Assembly (NCBI GenBank): GCA_009602725.1
Contig: WELB01000018.1
Coordinates: forward strand, 124,984-151,324
Length of the DNA: 26,341 bases
Reading direction: 5' to 3'
Source of the DNA: Spirogloea muscicola
Lineage: Eukaryota > Streptophyta > Zygnematophyceae > Spirogloeales > Spirogloeaceae
How positions within the stretch are numbered: position 1 is the first letter of the stretch; the number at the start of each line of letters is the position of its first letter. The position numbers and the translations under genes are program-made. Of the stretch, positions 1-9,298 are shown piece by piece. Below the pieces are notes generated by a model. It saw nothing but the letters and a program-made list of their open reading frames with translations, was not told where the DNA came from and did not search any database.

Positions 1-285
1 GTCAATGGCCCGTGCGCTGCACCTGCGTGCCGGCCGAGCCCTCGCTGCTGCCTCTGGCTCTGGCCAGGGGACATACTTCCAGGAGCATAGTCTCTCTGAC
101 CTGCGACTGCTTAGCAGGGGTTACTGAGTGATTAGTAGCTGCTTTGTTTCTTCTTGTGTGCTTGTCTTTCTTAGTGCTTCACCTAAGTGCTTCGATTAGC
201 CCCTTTCTTGAACTGTGTTCATTCTTTTTCTTGGGCTGGCTGTTCCAGCCCATATCCTCAATGGGCGAGCCCTTTCTTCTAAGAG
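1..285 (+). mobile_element. LINE 3' end, 5'-truncated (copy 1)
   Basis: The plus strand opens inside the C-terminus of a non-LTR retrotransposon ORF2: ARALHLRAGRALAAASG, then SDLRLLSRGY and a stop at about 125. The same C-terminal block recurs at 350-680 (minus), 17820-17943 and 19432-19564, which defines the family within this window. The 3' UTR follows, with a stem-loop at 233-251 (stem GGGCTGG/CCAGCCC) and the tail motif ATGGGCGAGCC near 260. The element probably ends near 285, where it abuts another LINE end in opposite orientation. What lies 5' of base 1 is unseen. Confidence 0.75.
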
Positions 286-680
286 CGTTGAGCAGCTACA
301 AAGGGGCCTGCGGATGCGATGGGGAAAACAGGGGGAGGATGGATCACTCAGTAATTACGAGTGAGGAGCCTCAGATCCGACAGACTAGCTGCCGGGAAGC
401 TATCACCCTGACGAAAGCCAGAGGCCGCAGCAAGAGCACGGCCAGCACGCAGATGCAGAGCGTGGGCCATGGACCGCTGGAGGGACACTGACAATCTCAT
501 CCGATATACCTGAGCCCATGAACCAGCTGCATCAAAGTCAGCCGGTTCGCCGCGCCGGCGGGATACAGCACGCCGCGCGAGCCTGGCCAGTAGGTCGAGC
601 CACTGGGACCCGAGAGCCCCGTGCACGTCCACTGCCAGGGGAATGAAGTCATCTGCAGCCGGGTGGTCGGCGACACGGGG
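286..680 (-). mobile_element. LINE 3' end, 5'-truncated (copy 2, opposite orientation)
   Basis: Read on the minus strand from about 680 to the stop at 348, this encodes the last ~110 residues of the same ORF2 family: DFIPLAVDVHGALGSQW, then RMRLSVSLQRSMAHALHLRAG and LSDLRLLTRNY-stop. The pattern of a hydrophobic stretch followed by VDVHG or ETFGC is typical of the extreme C-terminus of plant and algal LINE reverse-transcriptase ORFs. The 3' UTR runs on to about 286 and is cut off where copy 1 ends. The frame is open, but the piece is far too short to be functional. Confidence 0.75.
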
Positions 681-890
681 TTATTGAGGGCGCCCTGTCT
701 GCCTAGCTTTTGGCTCCGTCATGAACACCTGTATGCATCTGGCTGGCATTTCACAGCCGATTCTTTCATATCAGCGGCCGCTTTCTCTGCCTAGCCTGTG
801 GCTCAGCTAGTGTACTCACGACCACCCTCGGTATGCACCTGTCTGGCATTTACAGCCGCTCTTTCAATAACAGCAGCCGCATTTCTCTTT
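676..890 (+). repeat. LINE 3' UTR, subfamily 2, with two tandem ~100-base units
   Basis: From the stop codon at 676, this stretch is nearly identical to the 3' UTR of the LINE at 17940-18037 (GAGGGCGCCCTGTCTGCCTA onward). Unlike that copy it carries the tail unit twice. Unit 1 (about 690-787) and unit 2 (about 788-890) each open with CTGCCTAGC, then have TATGCA..CTGTCTGGCATTT or its variant, and end in CAGC.GCCGC.TTTCTCT. Unit 1 holds the stem-loop GGCTG-GCATTTCA-CAGCC (741-758). Unit 2 has a weaker version. Confidence 0.7.
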
Positions 891-1110
891 GCCGAGTAAG
901 TGAGCTTTCCAAAGAGAACAGCGCGTCAAGATAGACAGCAGTGGCTGTGAGATGAAGTGGCTCTCCCAATGGGGGCAAGGGCTGTGAGAAGCCAGCCCGA
1001 AGGAGTGGACAAGATCTGAGAGGGACGGAAGGCGCAAAGAGCAGGATACTAGTCCTATCAAAGGGGGCTTGGGCTGTGAATGGCCCCCCCAGAAAGAATG
1101 AATGAGGCCG
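880..1110 (-). mobile_element. LINE 3' tail fragment (minus), two hairpin-like units
   Basis: On the minus strand this carries the same tail signature as the other LINE ends: a T-rich lead, GGGCTGGCTTCTCACAGCCC (979-998), then a CCCCATTGGGAGAGCCACTTC-type tail. A second, weaker copy of the signature (1071-1090) lies just before it in element orientation. No ORF2 coding sequence is recognisable. It is probably an old, severely 5'-truncated insertion. Confidence 0.6.
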
Positions 1111-1661
1111 AAAGGCGCCAAAAGACACATCTATGCAAAAGACTACAGAAGATGGAAGCTCAGTAACCCGTCTCGTACAGTTGTCGGGCCAGATGGGCCC
1201 ATCCCTTGCTGCGGCAGCGGCGCCAAGCCACCAGGCCGTGCTCGCGTCTAACGCTCAGGCCCTCCGTCACTCACTACACATCTTGACAAGCCCAGGTTGG
1301 AGCTGCGTTCGCCTCCGGCTCAGCGCCCATCGCACCCGACGAGTGCACGCAGCTAGGACCGCACCTCCCACATCTGCCCGAGAAGGCTTGCGACCCACTT
1401 GCTAGGCAGCAGCAGAGCTGTGTCTCTCTCGGCGTTGGTCGGACTCCGGAGTCTGGCTCAGGCCTACAGCGCTGCAGCCGCAGCGACACGGACCGTTGAG
1501 GGAATGCAGATACTGGCACCGTGGACTTGAGCCACGGCCTTCCCACATATGGCGCCAATCCTCCACCCCTCCTACTGGAGACCTCTTGCTTCTGGAAGAT
1601 GTCGGGGTGATGCTCAGATGTGGGAGCAACTGTTGCTCAAGGCCGGGCTAGCACACTGTTG
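1111..1661. other. Intergenic DNA between LINE debris and the SbcCD-like gene 3' end
   Basis: No gene is supported here. Several frames are open over 60-100 codons, but they have no recognisable domain and mutually contradict each other in this moderately GC-rich stretch. It contains one 27-base stretch (1254-1280) that occurs again in inverted orientation at 21480-21506, in front of gene M copy B. It must also hold the 3' UTR of the gene ending at 1662. Confidence 0.5.
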
Positions 1662-2699
1662 TCATGCAATGTCCTCAGCCAAGGCTACCGTAGCCACCCC
1701 ATCGTGCTTCACCACGACGTCCACAAGGTCAAAGGTCTCCGTCAGCTCGTTGTCAGCCTGAGATACAATCAGCGTAGTTGCTTGTGCCAATCCGCGCAGA
1801 ATGCTGACCATCCGCCTTTTGCCCTCAGCATCCAGGTGCTGCAGATCAGATACATCTGCTGGTTAATGTGTCCTCAAGCAAATCAACTTCCACTGGTGAA
1901 CAACCTAAAGACCAGGCACTTATTTGGAAGGCGACCTTAGCATGACCTTAGACGAACTCTTGATTTCTTCGAGTGATATTAATTCTCTCTATACCCATGA
2001 CTAGCCAGTCTGTTTCACGAATGCCTTCTCAGTGGTACATCATGAGCTTTATGAAGAGCATTCACTGTCACTTGGTTTGCGGCAGGCAAGCTCCTAGCCC
2101 AAGACATCAGGAAGAGCAGGTTGCAGTGCTTCACCTGTAACACTTCGTCCAGTACCATGAGGTCAAAGTGCGTCCCACTCTTGTCGGAAGCAAGCTCAGC
2201 AAAGGCCAATGTATATGCCAGACCCTACATACTCAGCATTGTGTGAGGCGCATCAGAGAGAGGGTACTGCTTACATAGTACTGCTGATCATCATTAGCTA
2301 ATGGGAAGCTGCCGTGACGAACGGACAGCAAAGTTCAGCTTCCAGGTGTTGGCTAGGTGCCAGACGCCTTGCCTTTCTCATCAATTAGCGTCTCTAGGAC
2401 ATACAGCAACTTTAGGACATACTCGTCACATGTCGACAACAATAGACAGGCATGGTTGTATTGCAACTGACCACGCGGCGACGCTCTCCCCCACTCAGCT
2501 GACGAAGAGATCGCTCCACAACTCTGCCATCTGAATGCCTGACTACTGCCACCTTCTCAATCCTTTCCAACGTCTTAGTAGAACCTTTGGCCTGCTTGGT
2601 AGGCCTCAAGATCAGGCCCAGACTTCCACCAGAAAGGATGTCAAGGTACCAGCCTAGCCTATCCTGGAGCAGTGACAGTGCCCCCTCTAAGACATATCC
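1662..2699 (-). other. C-terminal ATPase lobe: signature, Walker B and D-loop exons
   Basis: Exon 2699-2472 begins GYVLEGALSLLQDRLGWYL and ends in the ABC signature QLSGGERRRV. Exon 2224-2135 gives LAYTLAFAELAS, then FDLMVLDEVLQ (Walker B with catalytic Glu). Exon 1838-1662 gives HLDAEGKRRM (D-loop), then TTLIVSQADNEL and VDVVVKHDG before the stop at 1662-1664. Donors gtcagt and gtgaag and acceptors gtag and gcag fit phase 0 throughout. All ATP-handling motifs needed for a head-to-tail ATPase are present. The preceding exon 3398-2949 is a 150-codon coiled coil ending in FGHNGVQ, which continues the lobe. Confidence 0.85.
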
Positions 2700-5600
2700 C
2701 TGCACGCTCCAAAGAGTGGAGTGATTTGCCAGGAGGTGGATGAAATCATGCACCGCATGTACGTGAGAACGAGGGCATGCCACCACCTCTCCTGCACTCA
2801 TGTCCAACTCTTGCATTGCAGGAAAGAGGTTGTAGAAGTGAAGGTTATCTACCAGGGGCTCACACCCTAAGCAACCGAGAATTTCTGGCACCTATGCTAT
2901 CAGCTGGAGATGAGCCCTACAAAGGTCCTACTCAGAAATTTCACTCACCTGCACTCCATTGTGTCCAAAGGAGGTGTCGGCTTCTCTCAACCACTCAGCA
3001 CGTTGTTGTGCATCTTTCAGGTCAGAAAGTGCTGACCTCTTGTCATCCTCCGATTTGGCAAGCAAATCTTGCAATAACTCCTTCTCACTCCTGTGGGGGT
3101 TGGGACCAGCCTCCAATGCCAGCCTCTCAACTTCCTCCCTCTTCCTTTGCTCAATCAGGGCCTTAGCAACTCGCACTGCCTTTTGCAAGTTGTTCATGCT
3201 CTCGTCAAGCTGCCTAGTGCTCTTGAATTGGCTGAGGGTGTGACCTGCCTGGTGGGCTTGCTCTAGAGGGAGCTGCACCTCTCGTGGAGTGTGATTGCGC
3301 ACGAGCGTTTTAATGTGTTCTGCAAGTTCCACAGATACTTGTTGACCCTCTGCTATGAGCTGATGAGCAGAGGATAGCGAACCCCTCAGTCTCTGAAGCT
3401 GCTCAACAAAAAGCGAAACAAAATATAACTGCTGTGTCAGCAGTGAGACCACTGTGATGTCCTTGCAGCAGGCAAGCTTAGTGTGGCTTGTCAACCTGTC
3501 CCATCAGGTAGAGCATGGATAGGAAATAGCAACAATGAGATAGACAGACCTCAGCTCTCTGCAACTTCAGCTTCTGGGTGCGACTAGCTTCAGCTGCCCT
3601 ACTTCTGTCTTTGGCATGTGTGTGACTTTGATTTCAGCTGTGCGAAGACCTTCCAGTGCCATGGAAGCATCCTGCAAGGCACTCATTGAAGGCCAGACCT
3701 GTCAAAGCCTCGATCACTAGCAATTTCCAATGAAGCCCCAGGGGTGATGCACAGTTTAAGCTGCCAGCATTCATCAGGAAGCAGGGGAACAACTCCTGAA
3801 CCACCAGTTACACACACTGCAGCAACTCATGCCCCGACAGCAAAGATTAGAGAGTCATATTGAAGAGGCAAGAGAAACCAGGAGCCAAAGATTGACCTGC
3901 TCGCACATCTCCAACTGCACTCTTGCATCATCCCATTGCTTCTGCAGGTGCGCTTCATGTTGTAGTAGATGTTCCTCGCTTACTGGTTGCTTACAGAGCT
4001 GACAAACTTGAACACTGGCTGTACTCTTTGAGAAGTCGTCCAGGGCATTTCTGCACTCCTCGAAGAACCTTGCCTGCACTTTGACCTGTATGTGGGCATT
4101 GCAAATACCATCAGCTGCCTTTCTGCTAGCAGCACCACCATAGAAAGTACATGATACGTAAGTAGCATTGCAATTGAGATTGCCACCAAAGACCTTGAAC
4201 AAACAGGCAGGTTGAGTAGCTGATTACTGCAAGCGGATATCATGTACAGATTCTGCTGCATTAGAGGTCAAAGGCGTACCGAGGCATCCTTTTCCCAGAA
4301 CAAGCCTCTCCAAGAATCTAACTCTGCTGTCATTGCTAACAAGCTTGAAGGACCTTCATCTTCCTTCTCACACTCTTCCTCAAGTTCGACACGAGCAACT
4401 TCAAGAGCCTGCTCTTCATCTTCGAGCCGTGTCAAAGTGTCCTGTCCACCAGCTGAGAAAGGTTCACAGTCTTGACAAGACCGCTTGACAAGACCTCTGC
4501 ATCTCAAGCATAGTGAACGGGCTCATCTCAAGGTTGCCCGGCCATCCACACCTGCAGGTCGTTTCTGCACGCTGTGCACTTGGTGGCAGCCGCTTCGAGG
4601 TCCGCAAGTGCAACAGAGCCTCTATTGGCTGCTGCAGCGACCTTCGCACTCCTGAAGGAATCAGCAACTTGACAGACTTCAGCCAATATGAAGACAACCT
4701 CTGATCAGCGACAGCATTGCTCGTCTCTTTACCTGACACAGGTACAAAATGTACAATTAAGTTGATCATATACTTTCACTGCGAGCTGACGAAGTGCAAA
4801 CTTGCCATCTACTCAGAACGTTGGTTGCAGAAGCTAAAGGTTGTGAGGAACCAACCGAGCCTCCTCCCACAGCCTCTCTTTTAAGTCAATCTGCTCAATC
4901 TGCACAGCACCTTTCTTTGTCAATCTACTCATTTCCCAAGGAGTAGCATGGGCTGGGAACATGGAGACTGGTGCAGCTACGTGTGGGCAGTACGGATATA
5001 CCTGGATCTGTAGTCTTGAGATCTGACGGGCAGCTTGCTGTGCAGCCCCCTCAAGCTGCTCAATGCGTGAGCGAGCATCTTTGAGAGTTTCCTTGCTGGC
5101 TTCCTTTGCTGCCACCCAGACGTCTATGTTCACCAACCTGCTAAGCTCCTCCTGCTTTCAGCGAGTCAAACAGCTCATTGACAGGCAGTTGAGCACATGT
5201 GGACCCTGCAAGGGATTCCAGCTACTCATTGCAGCAATCATGGGTAGACAAACAAGGATGAGGGCCAACAAGGTGTGACACAAGACGTACATTTGCAGGT
5301 GCTATGAAGCTCTGATGGAGGCAGACAAGTGGCAAATCTGATAACCTCGATTACTGACCTTGAACTCCTTATCAGTTGATTCAAGCAGGCCTGCAGCTTC
5401 ATGCTGCCCGTGGAACACAGTTTGATGCAGCACGGAAGTGTCTCTGCAGAATCAAGCCTCAGACTGATTGACAACATTGTGGTGGACACAACAGGTGTGG
5501 CTCAACTAGTGCAACCACAGCAATGTTTGTTGATGTTGGCAACATTGCTCATCACAGTATCATCATCCACAGCATTTGCAAGCACGCAGTGGATCAAGGG

Positions 5601-8600
5601 AGCATGATGTTGTATTGAGACAAAGGGTTCAAGTGCAGAGTGCTTCTCAAATCAGGTCATCAATACATTGCTGTGTGAGACGCATATCTTGACAGGTTCT
5701 CTCCTCCGCGTCCAACACGAACCGCAGCATAGACTTCCTGGCCGCTAGAACACAAAATGTCAGAAGTTGCTATACAGAAGTCAGCTATTGATTCAAGGTA
5801 GTGCTACTTCTCAGATGACGGGCAGAGGAGCCACTGTTTGCTGCTACATTCGTTGCAGTACCTGCCAGCCTGTCGCTCAACTGTGAATGGGCTGCCGTTG
5901 ACGACGCCCTCTACACGCACTCTGGCATGGGCGCTGGATTGGTGGACTACTTCTGACGTTGACAACCCCCTAATAGAATCTGGTCGAGTGTCAGTGGAAC
6001 CTGAAAGGCCAAGAAGAGCGAGTCATCCAAAGTAACAAACCAAAGTGTCCATACATTGTCACCATGCTGGCAAAGACAGCCGATGACTATGTAGCGAGCA
6101 AGTCATAAGTGCACGAAAGAAGGTGACAAAAGATGTTGCAAACAAGTGTTGCACGTGAAGGATTCTAGGAGTACCTGTAAGTGCCCAAAGGGGGGCCATT
6201 ACCAGATACGTCTTCCCGGCTCCATTGCTGCTTGAGCCACTGGTGTCTTTGTTCATGCCAGTAACAATCCTGACACCCCTGTTGGACAGCGGATACCTCA
6301 CGACACCCTTGAAGGGGCCAAATCCTTCCAGCTCGACCATGTCAAGCCTTACATGTGCTGACAACAATGAACATCGCATGCACACAATTTTATCAGCACA
6401 GTGCCTGTAAAGCCATGGCCAAAGGCATTACTCTCAGATGTCTCTTGGAAGTACCGATACTATGCATCTGCGGAGCTGGCTCACTGCTTTCTCTTAGCAT
6501 TCTTGCGTAGATTAAGATAGGTCTGGACGAAGGCCTATGATAGCTCACATTGGGGTCTTTGCAGGAGCCTACTGGGGACGTTGAGGCTCTTCAGAATGTC
6601 GAGCCCAGCTTTTGTGGCCCCTTTACTCAGATTGATATGGTCAGCATAAGCTGAAAATAAAGCAAATGCATCCTGGGCCAGATCCCAATATTATGCAGGT
6701 TAGCTACAGAGCTGGGAGGATATGAGCTACTTAAGGAGGCAGCAAGTCAGGGTCTAGTCTTTGCTCAGCTACAGGTGCAATTAGTTACATACAGATGTGC
6801 AAGCAGAGGGCTAACCAAGTCCTCAGCATCAGCTATACGAGGGTTTGATGCCACAATTGAACGAACAAGCTCAACTTCCAAGCCCTTTTCCCGCAGTATT
6901 TCCTGCAGACCAAGTTTTGTTTGTCAACCAAGCTGCTCAATTGCCTGACTTGTGTATGTTCAGCACACTAAGGATCAGACCCTATGCGTAATTGCACCAA
7001 AACTGTCAACCTTCGGCAACACTGTCCATTCCAGTCTTACTGACAGGTTCTCATGAATTGGAGCGGAGTAAGCTATTCCACGCATTTATACAGCAACTGA
7101 TCAATTGTCGATCTCAGGAGCCCAAGTAAGCAAGAGGGGAAAGCAGACATGCCATCTCCAAATCCAGCATCTCCTGAGCCAAATCAGGTCGAAGAAACCA
7201 GCGCACACGGTCTCCTGTCCTTGCAGACTGCAGCACCTCTGATGGCAAGCGACCCTCTTTGGGTACTACAAAGTGGCGTGGCCCATAGTTCACAATGACA
7301 TCCTCTACTTTCTGCACAATGCATATTGTATGCAACTCTGCTTCAGGAAGAAATGGCATACAGGAAGACATTAACTTCCGGAACTCCCTTATGAATTCAC
7401 TGACATTCACCTTGTGAATCTCCTTACATGGCATCTTTGTTGTGCATAATAAGCTACCTATGCCCAGGACTCAAAGTCTGAAAAATTTCTACATGGCCAT
7501 CAAGCAGTACTTGGCACACACAGCAAATGCACAGTATAATCAGATTGGCACCTGCACAGGAAGAGCTGCACCTGCCAGGTCCTGTCAAGCACCATAAGTC
7601 GCTTCACTTGCCCAGCCTCGCTGGCCGAAATCTGGTAAGGTGATCCAACGTACTCAATTTGGGTCTGCTCAACTTTGTGAGGCTTGTGGTAGTGCCCAGT
7701 GTAGATGAGTAATTCTGGAGGAAAGAGCAAAGGATCAAAACCCTCCTTGGCCTGATAGTCCTCATTGATAGTTGCTCCAACCTGAATTTAAGGTTTCGCA
7801 CCACATCAGGAATGGAGGTATATGAGGAGCCGAAGGCAGCACTGTACAAAGATGAGGCACCGCTATGACAAACAAGCTGAGCAGGTATAAGATGAGGACA
7901 CTTGCACATGATGACATTTATCAGGATGCATGACAAGTGAGGTGCAAGTTCTCCCCTAACTGCAGCAATGGTCTTTTTGCTTTGTAGCTCAAGGCAATCT
8001 GCAGATGCTATGGGTGCTTGATAATTTCAAATCTTCGCAGTTGAGTGAGCTGCACACCACGTCAATGTGGCAAAGCACAGCCTTGACAGCTACTGTTGAG
8101 CTGGAAGAGACCCTTAGGCTGGCTTCAATCAAAGAGTGGTCTTTCCTGTAAGGCAGCCAGAGAGCTCCAAGGTACTCCGTGGGCTCTGAGATTACAAGTA
8201 TCTTCTCATTAGCTGCCTCAAGAGCTTCCAAGGCATGCACCTCACCACCCAAAGACACCTGCACTCACTCAGGGGGTTGTGATGTTCACGTACTGTGGCA
8301 TCACGTCTGACGTGCCTTTGATGTGGATACGCTTACCTTGCTGGCACATAGGTCTCACCATCCTGACCTTATGTTGCATTCACATCATGGCCTTTTTTAC
8401 ATATGACACTGAGACCTTGATTCACTCCCCAACATTACATTACTTTCAAAGACTGTGCTGCTAAAGGCTGGCCATTACGACACAGAAGGTCTGCATAGGT
8501 GGAACTTATGGCTTGGGCTTCAGAAGACAATGGATCGGGGCGATCAAGTGGAATAGCAAAGCAAACAAGCAAAGCAAACATAACCGCTGCAAGCAACTGG

Positions 8601-9146
8601 CGAGCCAACACTCGTGAAATTTAGGATTCATACTGAATTCAATGCAAGATACAAATTACAGAAGTAGCTTGACTCAGCATATGGGCTGCCTTGCATGATG
8701 GAGTCACCTGGTCATGATTGCCTGTGATGAAAATGGCAGGTTGAGTCCAGGACTGAAGCTCCTTCAAGGCAGCATTGAGCGGCTCCACCGGGAGTGCGCC
8801 TCTCGCGTGCCAAAAGTCCCCTAAGAAGATGATGCCAGCGTCTCTGTCATGTTCAAGCAGATAAAAGGATGCACGTCAGGGAAATGCAAGCTCTACGCGT
8901 GCTGAATTTCGGTGACTGGAAAATTATCAGTAAGCAGTAGATGGTAGTCCAAAGAGTCAGCATGTGCAGTGACCAAATGACCGTGTCTCTGAGGCCAGTG
9001 TGGTGGCACCTGGCAACTGCAGCGGCGTGGACGGCCTGCAGGACCTGGATGCATATCTCACACGTCCGTCGGCTGAGGTGGAGGTCCGAGAACACCACCC
9101 AGCGAGCGACGGTGGCCCATGGTGCACCGTCCGTGGCTGCCATTCT
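1662..9146 (-). CDS. Fused SbcD/Mre11-like nuclease and SbcC/Rad50-like ATPase
   Basis: Proposed exons, 5' to 3': 9146-9010, 8843-8708, 8258-8058, 7781-7572, 7311-7153, 6902-6839, 6650-6549, 6357-6175, 6000-5862, 5737-5651, 5443-5359, 5151-5002, 4899-4852, 4698-4552, 4483-4280, 4085-3897, 3698-3550, 3398-2949, 2699-2472, 2224-2135, 1838-1662, giving about 1,109 residues from ATG 9143. Residues 1-230 are a metallophosphoesterase, followed by an ABC ATPase split by a coiled coil. Every junction is in phase except at 3550-3698, which is 2 bases too long. The least certain edges are 7153 (a GC donor), 6839, 4698 and 4483. By family knowledge such nuclease-ATPase pairs process DNA ends and hairpins; here both halves lie in one polypeptide. 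A lost donor at 5649-5650 and the 2-base slip mean it may be a decaying copy or contain assembly errors. The compartment is unknown; a plastid or mitochondrial role would depend on the upstream exon. Confidence 0.82.
3897..4698 (-). other. Coiled-coil apex region with three CxxC motifs (zinc-hook-like)
   Basis: Three consecutive exons each carry a CxxC: TKCTACRNDLQ (exon 4698-4552), RSCQDCEPF (exon 4483-4280) and VCQLCKQPVSEEHL (exon 4085-3897). They are separated by charged heptad-like helices such as LEDEEQALEVARVELEEE. In Rad50 and SbcC a single CxxC at the coil apex forms a zinc hook that links two molecules. The third motif, followed by KQPV, looks most like a classical hook. The 5' edges of exons 4698 and 4483 are the least certain: acceptors agAG| and cAAG| were chosen by phase, and the latter lies in a 12-base tandem repeat. 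Confidence 0.65.
5649..5650 (-). promoter_or_regulatory. Lost splice donor (TT for GT) after exon 5737-5651
   Basis: Protein continuity asks for DDLI|DTSVLHQTVFHGQH, that is, a donor after CTG AT. The long gene has TTGAGA at that point. The partial duplicate at 15839-15840 has GTGCGA at the same place. A fallback donor 13 bases inside the exon (CAA T|gtattg) with acceptor agag| would keep frame while deleting IDDLI-region codons. This is either a real mutation, a sequencing error, or a switch to that cryptic donor. Confidence 0.6.
6175..6357 (-). other. Walker A exon of the Rad50-like ATPase half
   Basis: The exon reads VRLDMVELEGFGPFKG, then TGMNKDTSGSSSNGAGKT, then LVMAPLWALTG. GSSSNGAGKT is the P-loop, and the EGFGPFK lead is typical of the Rad50/SbcC N-terminal lobe. 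It joins from exon 6650-6549 by CAA T|gtgagc to cag|CA CAT, and into exon 6000-5862 by ACA G|gtactc to cag|GT TCC. Both joins keep phase. The next exon carries RVEGVVNGSPFTVERQ, the usual strand following the P-loop in this family. A decayed copy of this exon lies at about 16310-16500. Confidence 0.85.
7153..9146 (-). other. Metallophosphoesterase (SbcD/Mre11-type) half of the fused gene
   Basis: Five exons encode the metal-binding motifs in the expected order: FSDLHLS (D and H, about residues 18-24), GDFWHARG (53-60), GNHDQ (86-90), CHIDV (153-157) and GHYHKPH (186-192). Each junction rebuilds continuous protein: AVA|RDAGIIFLGDFW, GNHDQ|VSLGGEVHAL, HIDV|VGATINEDYQ and DRTWQ|KVEDVIVNYG. Donors are gtgcca, gtgact, gtgtgc and gtgcag. 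The motif II region has Trp-His after GDF, in the position where many family members have an Asp; this is a variant to check structurally. After the phosphoesterase fold the chain runs directly into the ATPase half through the 6902 and 6650 exons. Confidence 0.82.
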
Positions 9147-9298
9147 CTGGCGCCGATAACAGGAGCGGGCAAGTCACAAACATGCAGGCCCGCTCTGGAA
9201 TGAATCCTCTACTTGATGACTAGTAGAGCGTAAGCACTCGGGCTTGGTCACAGACGACACTACGATAAGAGGGCCAGAACGAGCGCCATGAGGTCGAC

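Noticed and set aside
979-998. Intrinsic terminator hairpin
   Set aside because: The context is a eukaryotic LINE tail; the same hairpin recurs at other LINE 3' ends and lacks any link to a prokaryotic-type transcript end.
8279-8464. Plus-strand frame inside the second intron of the fused gene
   Set aside because: Short, no recognisable domain, and no start context or splice support.
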